Shown piece after piece: positions 25,408-34,478 of a stretch of 64,000 nt of DNA (position 1 is the stretch's first letter; every line of letters starts with the position of its first letter). Made by a program: the position numbers and the translations under genes. The notes under the pieces were generated by a model. It made no database searches. It was not told the DNA's origin and was given only the letters and a program-made list of their open reading frames with translations. The stretch is from Acidobacteriota bacterium (GTDB lineage Bacteria; Acidobacteriota; Terriglobia; Terriglobales; Acidobacteriaceae): the NCBI GenBank assembly GCA_031296115.1, contig JARLGI010000027.1, positions 62,001 through 126,000 of the forward strand, in the 5' to 3' direction.

Positions 25408-27546
25408 TCAAAACGTCTTCATGTACTCGATCAGCGCGCGCTTGTCCGCGTCCGGCAATTGCGTTCCGAAGTAATGCCCACGGTCGATCACGAAATCCGG
25501 CGACTTGCTGACCTTCATCAAGTCCGGTACCAGCCCGCGCAATACCGACGTGGCCTGTTGCGAGTCCAGATGGTTCGGCCTGATCCTCGCCAGGTCCTTG
25601 CTGATCTTCTCGACCAATCGCACTCGCTCGACCGCCTTCTCCGGCGATGAGAGATCCAGGTCGGCGTTCGCCAGCAGGTCGACCGGCGTTCCCGCCGGAA
25701 CCGGGCCGATACGCAGGAAGCCATTCTGCGCGAGCGACTGCAATCCTGACGGCAGATAAGGCGCGGGAATCTCGATGAAACTCTCCACCGTGGTGCGCGC
25801 GATGGAATCGAAGCCAGGCCGCCGTTCCGGCCATAGCAACTTTGTCGTCGCGTCCTCGTAGGCCTTCATCCGCCCGGCCACCGACGGATCACCCGAATAG
25901 GTGCCGACGGAGTTGTTATGCAGAAATGGCGCCGTCGCCCAGATGCTCACCAGCGACGGCACGCGGTAGTAGCCGGGCCCGTCGCCCGGTGGGCGAAACT
26001 TCTTGGTCGAGCGATCGAATGGATCCTGCACCTCGATTTCGCCCACCGCCGGCAACGTCTTGTAGGTCTCCGACGAGAAATTGTCCCACACGTGACCTTT
26101 CATGGCATTGGTCGCCAGCGCCCGCGTAGCGTTGGTCTGAACCACATCGAGCGGAATGCGCTCTTCCGTAGACAGAAAGTTGTTGTCGAGGAAGTCGGGT
26201 TTCAGCACCTCGCTGCGCATCCAGTCCTTGTATTGCTGCTGCGTGGCGGCCACGCCCGGCGGCGGCTGCTTGCTGGAGTGGCATTTCGCGCAGTTCTCGG
26301 CGAAGACGATCTTGCCGCGCTGCATCACCTTCTCGTCCTGGCTCAGAAACGCCTTCCCGCCCGGCGCGTCGGCGAGCTTCGGGCCTTGCAGCTTGAGCAG
26401 AAACTTCGCCAAGTTGGGCAGCCGCTCGGCGGTCGCCTGCCAGTACACCGAGTCCTTCTGTGCCCGCGCCACCTCGAACGGCCGCTGACGCGTTCCGCCG
26501 ACCATCACGTTGTGGTCTCGCAGCCACTCCTGGCTGTACTAGCCGATGCTGACGTACACCCGGCTCAGCGCGCCGATCAGCCCGACCGAGTCCGCGCCGT
26601 CCTTCAGCACGTGCGGCACGGCCATCCGGCGCTGCTCGCCGGGGAAGTTCAGCGCGCCGCCCGCGATCTCTTCCTCGTGCGCCACGGTCAGCCGCGCCGG
26701 CACTGCGTAAATGGGATTCATGTTGCTTGGATTGTTCAGATTGTCGGTCGCGAGGAATGAAGTGTCGATGGTGCCCGGCGCCCACGAGTGCAGCACCTGG
26801 AACGCAAAGCTGTCTGGCGCGGCTTTTGACGCGAAGAAGCTGCTGGCTTTCAGGTACTGATTGCCGATGGTGGACGACAGGTTCTCCCAGCGCGGGTTCT
26901 CAGGATCATCGGGCGGCTTCGCCGGATTGAACGAGATGTGACAGAAACCGCACGCCATGCCCACGACGTACGGCCGCACCAGCTTGGGATCGTTGTAGTA
27001 GTTGGTGTCGGAGTAGTAACGATTGGCGTCCCAGCGCGCGCGCGCCGCCGCGTCGAACTTGGGATTGGGATAGAGCCGTAGGCCCATGATGCCCGTCGGC
27101 CTGCCATACACGGCGGCGTCGACGCCGTCTTCCTGCGCGCCGATGTCGAGCCACAGGCCGTACTCGTCAGGCTGGGCGGCCTGCGCCATGCCCGGCTGGT
27201 TCACCAGCCCCATGTCCTTGAAGCGCGACGGGCGCTGTCGCGAGTCGATGGCCTTCAGCAAGTCCGCTGTACCCAGCCCGTGCTGCGCTAGGTAGTCCCA
27301 CAATGTCTGATCACCGGCGGTCCATAGCAGCCAGGTGTTGCGGCCCTTCACCTCGTCGTCGCTGAGAGACAGGCGACTATCCATCGCATCGAACGAGCGG
27401 GACGCTGTCTGCGGAAAATCAGCGACACTTTTGCCGGCGAGCTTGGCGTCGTCGGGTACGGCTGGCATACAAGGCCGAACAAACAGTAAAGCAATGGCAA
27501 CGCCTGCCAAGATCAGTACGCCGGCCAGGAGAAGGATTTTCTTCAT
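25408..27546 (-). pseudogene. RoxA-like di-haem cytochrome c with in-frame amber codon
   Basis: Two in-phase open segments (27546-26542 and 26538-25408) are separated only by TAG at 26539-26541. Together they equal the full-length paralogue at 29752-32196. The first has a signal or anchor segment (MKKILLLAGVLILAGVAIAL) and the haem motif CGFCH. The second has the haem motif CAKCH, the WDNFSSETYKTLP block, and the C-terminal RGHYFGTQLPDADKRALIEY. Around the stop the paralogue reads NIG-L-FSEEW and this copy SIG-stop-YSQEW, so one substitution (TTG to TAG) explains it. The family resembles the RoxA/RoxB rubber oxygenases and cytochrome-c-peroxidase-like proteins. The product is likely truncated and missing the second haem. 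ATG 27546 starts the signal segment. Confidence 0.8.
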
Positions 27547-27589
27547 AGGGGCGAGGTAACGCAACCTTACAGTAAGCGGATTGTGCGTT

Positions 27590-28426
27590 TCAACGCTGGG
27601 CCAGCTCTGTCGGCTTGCATGTCTCGTCGAGCAGTTCTTCGGCAGCGCCCCAATCCGTCCCGTGGGAGTAGGTGTCAAGTACGTAGTATTCCCCGGCCTT
27701 CAGCGATCGGACCACCGCAATGCTTTGCTCGGCCATGTGGCGCTTCACTCCCGGCATGGATTGAATTACCTCCCAGGGACTGTTCTTGCCGGTAAGCCCG
27801 GTGACCTTCACCACCCGGTAGGGGTTGCCGTGCGGCGGCAACTCCAGCGTGATGGGTTGTGCGCCGTCCATCCCGATCTCGTGGTCGCGCGACGCCAGAG
27901 TCTTGCTTACCTCGGGCTTAATACACGAGATGTGGATGTGAAGCTGGTTCTGCGTGCGTCCATGCACCGAGTTAATCGCCAGAGCGGTCCTTGATGCAGG
28001 CTGGCCGGGATACTTGTGCGATACCTGCCAGGCGTCTTGCCAGAAATCCAGGAACGGCTGCCTGAAGATTTGCGGGTCTTCAATGCCGGAGACCCTTTTC
28101 GTCGGAATGATGAGATAGGCTTCCGGCTTGGTCGGGGCATTGTCTTTGAGGATGATGTATTCGTCCTTCGCGTCGTACTCGCGGCAATCCGAATTACCTG
28201 CCAAACTACGCGAGCAGCACTGCGCGAGCTGCCACAGTGCGTTCGGGCCGCGGCTGATCGTGCAAACGGCGGCCTTCGCGTGGCTGGATTGCTCCGCGAC
28301 GGTTGACTGCGCGCCCTGCTGCAGGCCGACGGGCGCGGGAAGGGAGACACCGGGCCGCCCGGACAACCAGGCGACGGAAATGAAAACGGGAATGACTACA
28401 GCTGAGAGTAGGGGGGCGTTTTTCAT
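27590..28426 (-). CDS. cdh: CDP-diacylglycerol diphosphatase (Cdh, 278 aa)
   Basis: Hydrolyses CDP-diacylglycerol to phosphatidate and CMP. The N-terminus has a signal/anchor (LLSAVVIPVFISVAWLSG). The conserved Cdh core follows: NALWQLAQCC, KDEYIILKDN, AYLIIPTKRVSGIEDP, AINSVHGRTQNQLHIHISC (a HIT-like histidine triad) and YYVLDTYSHGTDWGAAEELLD. Bordered by the two RoxA-like genes on the same strand, it could belong to a lipid-related transcription unit, but the gap to the next gene is large. It acts at the outer face of the inner membrane. Confidence 0.88.
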   Translation of the reverse strand: MKNAPLLSAVVIPVFISVAWLSGRPGVSLPAPVGLQQGAQSTVAEQSSHAKAAVCTISRGPNALWQLAQCCSRSLAGNSDCREYDAKDEYIILKDNAPTKPEAYLIIPTKRVSGIEDPQIFRQPFLDFWQDAWQVSHKYPGQPASRTALAINSVHGRTQNQLHIHISCIKPEVSKTLASRDHEIGMDGAQPITLELPPHGNPYRVVKVTGLTGKNSPWEVIQSMPGVKRHMAEQSIAVVRSLKAGEYYVLDTYSHGTDWGAAEELLDETCKPTELAQR

Positions 28427-28485
28427 ACCAAGATGAATACTTCCGAGCGTAATATACCAGCGTGGCGATTGACATAAAGGGATAA

Positions 28486-29190
28486 CGTATTTTTATTGCC
28501 TCACCTGGAGGCTTGCAGGACGAACGCAAGGAGTTTCGGTCCGTAGTCGAGGAGTTTAACCAAACGGTGGCATTCCCCCGCCGAGTGATGTTTGAGCCGG
28601 TAGGATGGGAGGACACGTTAGGTGGGATTGGCCGTCCTCAAGAAATAATCAATGAAGACCTTCGGAGCTGTGATTACTTCTTGATGTTACTTTGGGTCGG
28701 ATGGGGCACAAATCCGCAGAAATCACAAAAGAAGTACCGCTCAAGCACGGAAGAAGGGTTTAGCGTGGCGACTCAGTGCTTCATAGACGAAGCGTATCCG
28801 ATGCGACAAGTCGTCATTCTATTTAAGGCGGTAGATGCTCGTCGACTCAGCGACCCCGGCGAGACTGCAAAGAGTGCTTGATTTTAGAAAAAGCATCGAG
28901 GAAGAAAAGACTCATCTTTATAATACGTTTGATGATAAGTCGGCATATCGACACCTGCTGCTCCGATTGCTAGGCAGGTGGCTTTTGGATCACAAAATCG
29001 CCGATACCTTGGCAAGGTTTACGAGTCCCGCGGTGAGTATGAGAAAGCGAAGCATGAAAACGAAGCTGCGATTGCGATTGTGACTTCGTTGGGGTTGGTG
29101 AAGGATGCAGGTGAGCCAGCCTCGTTAGTAAAGAAGGTTGAGGGCCGCATGAAAGCTAAACCGGTTTCAAGCGCATCCAACGCCAATTAG
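28486..29190 (+). pseudogene. DUF4062-TPR protein remnant (STAND-NTPase-like), multiple frameshifts
   Basis: The reading frame beginning right after TAA 28483-28485 encodes RIFIASPGGLQDERKEFR, then WEDTLGGIGRPQEIINEDL and PMRQVVILFKAVD, the start of a DUF4062 domain, but has no ATG or GTG (TTG 28513 is the first usable start). Near 28860 the frame shifts, continuing as LQRVLDFRKSIEEEKTHLYN and FDDKSAYRHLLL. Near 28985 it shifts again to LGKVYESRGEYEKAKHENEA, a TPR-like helix pair. In DUF4062 proteins I know, an NTPase module and many TPRs would separate these ends, so a large internal deletion is likely. Such proteins often belong to STAND-type signalling or defence NTPases. Confidence 0.6.
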
Positions 29191-29751
29191 TGGGTGGGTG
29201 AGGCGGAAAGTTCCCCGAAACGGTCCTCACGATTACCTTGAAGGTTAATCCAGGTTACGAAAGTACAGGTGCTTCTATTGCCCTTTCGTAACTTGACAAC
29301 TCCTGAAACGGAATTACGCTAAGGCAGGGCTGAGCGCCCCGAAACAGGGCCGCGGTGTGCTTTGTTAGCGAGAGTTCTTTGACATCAACGGATGGGAGAA
29401 AATGGTTGGTTAGGGTTGCGCCATTGTGCATCTTTTGGTTAACAGTTTGGCTCATTCTTCCCTCGAAACAGGTTGAAGTTCTGCTCCTAACTCGCTGACA
29501 CACAATATTTTAACTGTAAGTCACTTGCTTCGAATATTTTGCCGCGAGTTCGGCAGATTGGATTTTGTAAACTCATTTTTTTCAATCCCTTATCTATCGC
29601 TGGAAACAATACACCGGGGGGGAGTGGGGCAGGCCTACTTGAGACGCAGTTCGACGTCAGTGGTGGTTCGGCAGATTTCCTACTCAAGTTTGCCGAAGAG
29701 TTAACAGCGTCTCCACCCGGACGGAAGATGGAGACGCTCGCTTGGCAAAGC
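29191..29751. other. Intergenic, lower-GC region without a supported gene
   Basis: About 560 bases between the DUF4062 remnant and the end of the second RoxA-like gene, visibly richer in A+T than the rest of the window. Open frames here (for example minus strand 29255-29503) lack ribosome sites and recognisable motifs. It may be further decayed sequence from the same remnant. Confidence 0.4.
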
Positions 29752-32196
29752 CTAGAACGTCTTCAGGAACTCGATCAGGGCGCGCTTGTCGTCGTCGCTC
29801 AGGCCGGGCTCCTCCTGGAACTGGCTGGTACCGAAGTAGTGGCCGCGATTGACCACGTAGTCGGGACACTTGCTCAGCTCCAGCAGGCCGGGCACGAGAT
29901 TGGCAAACGCCTTCTTCGCCTCGTCGTCGCTGGCGCCCGGAGGCAAGGAAGCAAGATCGCGCTTCATCTTCAGCAGCAGCTCCAGCACCTTCTTCTGGTG
30001 CTCCAGCTTGGCTGCCGGATCTTTCGCCTCACCCAGCAGATCGAGGTTGGCCAGAAGGTCGACCGGCGTGCCTTTGGGGACCGGGCCTAACTCGACGCCG
30101 CCCTCGCCGAAGAGCCAGGGGAACCAGCGGTGTCCCGGACTCAGCAACGGCCGCAGAAAGTCGGGCAGATATCCGCCGGCCACGCGCAAGTAACTGGTCT
30201 GGGTGGTGCGGTCCATGGTGCCGGGTACCTTGTCCCCAAGCAGCTGGTCCTTGTCGCGCTTCTCCGGCCACAGCATCTGCTCGATGGAGTTCTGGAACGA
30301 GTCCATGCGCGAGGAGACCGACGGGCTGGGATTGAACTTGCCGACGCTGTTGTTCAGCAGGAAGGGCGCGGTGGACCACACGCTGATGAGTGACGGTGGG
30401 CGAGTGTACCCACGGCCTCCGGCCGGCAGATTGTAGGTGCTGGCCTCGCCGGTGTACGGGTGATAGACGGTGACGCTGCCCGCCGAGGGCAGTTCTTTGT
30501 ACGTCTGAGACGAGAAGTTGTCCCAGATGTTGTCCTTCAGCGCGTTCGTCGCCAGCGGGCTGCACGCGTTGGTTTGCAGCAGGGTCACCGGTACCCGCTG
30601 GTCGGTGGACAGGTAATTGTTGTCGAGGAAGTGGGGCGACTGGACGATCTTGCGCATCTGCGACTTGAATTCTTCGGTCTTGGTCCACGCCCAGTACTGG
30701 TTCCAGCAATTCATGTAGTCCTTGCCGGAACAGCCGTTGGGATCGAGCCCGGGCGCGGGCGAGGGAATCTTGCTGGAATGGCAGCGCGCGCAGCGTTCGG
30801 CGAAAACGATCTTGCCGCGCTCCAGCTTGGCCTTGTCCTTGGTCAGGTAGGCGTCGCCGCCGGGCGCGTCCTGCAGATGATGCGGCGCCGTGCTCTTGCC
30901 CAGGAAGAACATCGCCATGGCCGGCGTCTGCTGCTCGGTCGCTTCCCAGAACGCTGAGTTCTTGTTCGCGACCGCAATTTCGATTGGCGATATTTCCTTG
31001 CCGCCAACCAGCGCGCGGAAGTGCAAAAGCCACTCCTCGCTGAACAGGCCGATGTTGAGATACACGCGGTTGAGCGCGCCCAGGGCTCCCACCGAGTCAG
31101 AGCCGTCCTTCAGCACGCGCGGCGACCACGAGGTCGCAGGCGCCTGGAAGAACTGGGTCAGCAGGCCTTCCTTGACGAAGTCGTTGAACTGCTTGTTGTT
31201 CAGGCCGCCACCGGCGAGCGTTTCCTTGCCCCAGCGCTTGGCTTCGACCATGCGCGGCATCAGCGCATAGAAGGGGTTCATGGTGCGCGGGTTGTTGATG
31301 TTGTCGGTCGAGATGAGCGAAGTGTCGAGCGTGCCTGGGCGCGACGTGTGGAAGAGTTGCACCGGGAAGCTGCTGGGATCGGATTCCCAGGCAAAGATGC
31401 GGTCGATCCAGAAGTACTGCGCGCCCACGATGGAGCTCAGGTTCTCCCACTTCGGGTTCTCGGGATCGGCGGGCGGTTTGGTCGGGTCAGGTCCAACGTG
31501 ACAGAAGCCGCACGACATGCCGACGCGATAGGGCCGCACCAGGCTCTTGTCATTGTAATAGCTCGGATCGGTGTAGTAGCGCTTCGCGTCCCACTTTTTG
31601 GCCGCGGCTTCGTCGAAGTCAGGATTGGGGAACAGACGCAGACCGACGATGCCGGTCGCGTAGCCGTAGTACGAGCCAACCGGCAGGTTCTTGCCGCGCG
31701 CGCCAATCTTCACGCCGGGATATTTGCTCTCGTTCTCGAACGGATCGGCCGGGCAGTTCGGGTCACGCACATCGAGCCACAGTCCGTAGCGCTTGTCATC
31801 GGGCCCAGTCGGTTTCTTGAAGCACGGCTCGTTGACCAGCCCAAGATAGTTCCAGCGATTGTCGCGGCTGGCATTCAGCCCCGGATACGACGAGATGGTC
31901 TTGAGCAGGTCGAAGGTTCCGACGCTGGTGACGGTGAGGCCGTCCCACATCTTGTCATTACCGCCGGTCCAAACGATCCACATGTTGCGGCCTTTGACTT
32001 CGTCGGCGTTCAGCGGGATGGCGCGGTCCATGTCTTGGAAATAGTCTTCGTCGGCGGCGGGGAACGAGGAAGCGGCGCGTCCGGCAAGCCGGGCTTCATC
32101 CTGGACGTGTCCCGGTTCCGGGCCCTTGTTACAGCCAGCCAACAACAGACTCAACACGACCGGCACGAACAGCCACAGCGAACGCCACCGACTCAT
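29752..32196 (-). CDS. RoxA-like di-haem cytochrome c lipoprotein (814 aa)
   Basis: A periplasmic or outer-membrane-facing haem protein of the RoxA/RoxB-like group, some members of which cleave polyisoprene double bonds with O2 while others are uncharacterised. The signal has lipobox LLLAGC (MSRWRSLWLFVPVVLSLLLA). Two haem-c motifs are visible, CGFCH around residue 235 and CARCH in the middle, with WENLSSIVGAQYFW, WDNFSSQTYKELPSAG and RGHYFGTSQFQEEPGLSDDD shared with the paralogue at 25408-27546. The length exceeds RoxA (about 680 aa). ATG 32196 has AAGGAGTGGAAACGGAT upstream. The gene is divergent from the GMC oxidoreductase. The electron partner and substrate are unknown. Confidence 0.83.
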   Translation of the reverse strand: MSRWRSLWLFVPVVLSLLLAGCNKGPEPGHVQDEARLAGRAASSFPAADEDYFQDMDRAIPLNADEVKGRNMWIVWTGGNDKMWDGLTVTSVGTFDLLKTISSYPGLNASRDNRWNYLGLVNEPCFKKPTGPDDKRYGLWLDVRDPNCPADPFENESKYPGVKIGARGKNLPVGSYYGYATGIVGLRLFPNPDFDEAAAKKWDAKRYYTDPSYYNDKSLVRPYRVGMSCGFCHVGPDPTKPPADPENPKWENLSSIVGAQYFWIDRIFAWESDPSSFPVQLFHTSRPGTLDTSLISTDNINNPRTMNPFYALMPRMVEAKRWGKETLAGGGLNNKQFNDFVKEGLLTQFFQAPATSWSPRVLKDGSDSVGALGALNRVYLNIGLFSEEWLLHFRALVGGKEISPIEIAVANKNSAFWEATEQQTPAMAMFFLGKSTAPHHLQDAPGGDAYLTKDKAKLERGKIVFAERCARCHSSKIPSPAPGLDPNGCSGKDYMNCWNQYWAWTKTEEFKSQMRKIVQSPHFLDNNYLSTDQRVPVTLLQTNACSPLATNALKDNIWDNFSSQTYKELPSAGSVTVYHPYTGEASTYNLPAGGRGYTRPPSLISVWSTAPFLLNNSVGKFNPSPSVSSRMDSFQNSIEQMLWPEKRDKDQLLGDKVPGTMDRTTQTSYLRVAGGYLPDFLRPLLSPGHRWFPWLFGEGGVELGPVPKGTPVDLLANLDLLGEAKDPAAKLEHQKKVLELLLKMKRDLASLPPGASDDEAKKAFANLVPGLLELSKCPDYVVNRGHYFGTSQFQEEPGLSDDDKRALIEFLKTF

Positions 32197-32373
32197 ATCC
32201 GTTTCCACTCCTTGCGGGAAGTCCCGCGCGACCGCTTCACGACGGGGAAGTGCGACTGCTAACCCAAACGGCTGCGATACAGGACTTGGATTTCCCGGGA
32301 CGGGGTAAAGAACTCGACCGCGCGCACCCACGCGGAGATACGCCCCACACCAGCATGTTTCAGGTTGGCGTGA

Positions 32374-32401
32374 AATATAACACGGAACGGGCGAATCTCA
32401 A
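32374..32401 (-). promoter_or_regulatory. Sigma70-type promoter for the RoxA-like gene
   Basis: On the minus strand TTGAGA (32401-32396) and TATATT (32379-32374) are separated by 16 bases. It lies about 180 bases before the start at 32196 and is oriented toward it. Confidence 0.5.
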
Positions 32402-32430
32402 GCACCACATCTCCCCATTGGCCGGTCGGA

Positions 32431-32436
32431 TATAAT
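32431..32436 (+). promoter_or_regulatory. Perfect -10 box TATAAT for the GMC oxidoreductase gene
   Basis: TATAAT sits 59 bases before the ATG at 32495, preceded by GGTCGGA. No good -35 is present at 16-18 bases, so activation may depend on a regulator. The two divergent promoters are about 55 bases apart. Confidence 0.4.
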
Positions 32437-32494
32437 CTCGCCGCAGCCCCGCAAACAGAATCTCAACTCTCAGGCGCGAACAAAGGACGCTCCG

Positions 32495-34396
32495 ATGTCG
32501 GACCAGCATCCGCAAGCTGATTGCGAATACGTCGTCGTAGGTTCGGGCGCAGGCGGTGGTACGGTTGCGGCGCGGCTGGCCGAGGCCGGCCACACCGTAG
32601 TCCTGCTGGAGGCAGGCGGCGATCCTCGCACCCTGACCGGCGGAGATCCTGTGCATCCCGAAACCAACCGGTTGCCCACCGACTATGACGTCCCTTGCTT
32701 TCACGCCTTCGCCACCGAAAACGAAGCGCTGAAGTGGGACTTCTTCGTGCGCCACTACGGCGACGACCAGCGGCAGCGCCAGGATCCCAAGTATCGCGAC
32801 GTGTGGAACAACCAGCGCGTGGACGGCGTCCTGTACCCGCGTGCGGGCACGCTGGGCGGATGCACTGCGCACAACGCCATGATCATGGTGTACCCGCACG
32901 ATGCCGACTGGGACGAAATTGCGGCCCTCACCGGCGACTCGTCGTGGAATGCCAGCCACATGCGCAGCTACTTCCAGCGCCTGGAGGACTGCCATCATCG
33001 CCCATTGTTGCGCTGGTTATCGAGGATCGGGATCAACCCGACGCGACACGGTTTCAAGGGCTGGCTGAGCACCGAAAAATCAATCCCGATGGTCTCGTTG
33101 GGCAATCGTGACCTTCTGCGAATGATTTTCGAGAGTGCCGAAGAGGCGCTCAAGGACATCGGACATGTGGGCGAGCGCTTCCGCTGGCTCGTCGAAAGCC
33201 AGCTCGATGCTAACGACTGGCGCACGGTAAAGGAAAACTCCTTCGGCATGCGCTACACGCCGTTGACTACTCGCAATCATGCGCGTGTCGGGTCGCGCGA
33301 ACGCTTGCTGGAGGTCGCGGCCAAACATCCCAAGCGGCTAAGGATCGAGCTGAATGCGCTGGCGACCCGCGTGTTGCTGGATGAAAACCATCGTGCCATT
33401 GGCGTCGAATACCTGAAGGGCGAGCGGCTGTATCGCGCCCACGCGAGGCCGAGCGACCGGCCGGCGGAAACGCGCAGGGTTTATGCTTCGCGCGAGGTCA
33501 TCCTTTCCGGCGGAGCGTTCAACACGCCGCAACTGCTGATGCTGTCGGGCATCGGACCGCGCGCGGAGCTGGAGCGGCACGGAATTGCGGTGAAGGTCGA
33601 CTTGCCGGGCGTGGGCAAGAACCTGCAGGACCGCTACGAAGTCGGTATCGTCAACCGCATGAACTTCGACCAGTGGCACATCTTCCAGGAAGCCAAGTTC
33701 GACACTACCGATCCGCAATTCGCGGAATGGCAGTCGAAGCGCGGCGGCCCTTACATCACCAATGGCGCGATCATGTCGATGTTCAAGCGCTCAGACGAAG
33801 CCCGGCCTCTGCCGGACCTTTTCTGCGTCGCGTTCCTGGGGCGCTTCCAAGGCTACTTTCCCACCTATTCCGATCTGTTCGTCAAAAACTTGAACTACCT
33901 GACGTGGGCGGTGCTGAAGGCGCACACCAACAACCGGGCCGGTGAAGTGACCCTGCGCTCGGCCGATCCTCGCGATGTACCCGACATCAACTTTCACTAT
34001 TTTGAGGAAGGAACCAGCGACCCCGAGGAAGACCTCGACTCAGTGGTGGAGGGCATTCGGTTCGTGCGTGAGTTGACGGGGAAAATGAAGCGCGAGGGCT
34101 TCATTGCTGCCGAGGAATTGCCGGGCGAGCAGTGCCAGTCAGATGACGAGTTGAAGGAGTTCGTGCGCAATAGCGCCTGGGGCCATCATGCGTCGTGCAG
34201 TTGCGCCATCGGACCGCGCGAGCAGCAAGGCGTGCTCGACAGCAACTTCCGGGTCTACGGCGTGCAGGGGCTACGCGTGGTGGATGCTTCGGTCTTTCCC
34301 CGCATTCCTGGCTTCTTCATTGGTAGCTCGGTTTACATCATTGGAGAGAAGGCGGCGGCAGTGATTTTGGCCGACGCCAAACGTTCCGTCGTTTAA
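32495..34396 (+). CDS. GMC-family FAD oxidoreductase (633 aa)
   Basis: A glucose-methanol-choline type flavoprotein. The N-terminal ADP-binding motif reads YVVVGSGAGGGTVAARLAEA. The GMC signature regions are AGTLGGCTAHNAMIMVYPHD and SGGAFNTPQLLMLSGIGPRAE. The active-site region near the C-terminus is WGHHASCSCAIGP with DASVFPRIPG. There is no signal peptide. The substrate could be an alcohol, sugar or sterol; the product of O2-dependent members is H2O2, which would fit the catalase-like and DyP peroxidase genes that follow. The next transcription unit starts 29 bases downstream. Confidence 0.9.
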   Translation: MSDQHPQADCEYVVVGSGAGGGTVAARLAEAGHTVVLLEAGGDPRTLTGGDPVHPETNRLPTDYDVPCFHAFATENEALKWDFFVRHYGDDQRQRQDPKYRDVWNNQRVDGVLYPRAGTLGGCTAHNAMIMVYPHDADWDEIAALTGDSSWNASHMRSYFQRLEDCHHRPLLRWLSRIGINPTRHGFKGWLSTEKSIPMVSLGNRDLLRMIFESAEEALKDIGHVGERFRWLVESQLDANDWRTVKENSFGMRYTPLTTRNHARVGSRERLLEVAAKHPKRLRIELNALATRVLLDENHRAIGVEYLKGERLYRAHARPSDRPAETRRVYASREVILSGGAFNTPQLLMLSGIGPRAELERHGIAVKVDLPGVGKNLQDRYEVGIVNRMNFDQWHIFQEAKFDTTDPQFAEWQSKRGGPYITNGAIMSMFKRSDEARPLPDLFCVAFLGRFQGYFPTYSDLFVKNLNYLTWAVLKAHTNNRAGEVTLRSADPRDVPDINFHYFEEGTSDPEEDLDSVVEGIRFVRELTGKMKREGFIAAEELPGEQCQSDDELKEFVRNSAWGHHASCSCAIGPREQQGVLDSNFRVYGVQGLRVVDASVFPRIPGFFIGSSVYIIGEKAAAVILADAKRSVV

Positions 34397-34424
34397 CCGG
34401 AGCGGCGCCGGCATCTTCTTTTCA

Positions 34425-34453
34425 TTGACAAAAATTCCGCCTGACACCATAGT
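34425..34453 (+). promoter_or_regulatory. Promoter TTGACA-N17-CATAGT before the catalase-like gene
   Basis: Consensus -35 TTGACA (34425-34430), 17-base spacer and CATAGT (34448-34453). The same two hexamers with the same spacing recur at 35773-35801. The TTG that opens the long reading frame is part of the -35 box, so translation must begin downstream. Confidence 0.7.
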
Positions 34454-34478
34454 TGCAGAAACTTGGGGTGTCTTCCGC

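Noticed and set aside
31021-32262. 413-codon plus-strand frame opposite the RoxA-like gene
   Set aside because: Antisense shadow of the supported di-haem cytochrome; no motifs.
34425-34478. TTG 34425 as start of the catalase-like protein
   Set aside because: The TTG belongs to a consensus -35 box duplicated at 35773; a transcript from this promoter could not include it.
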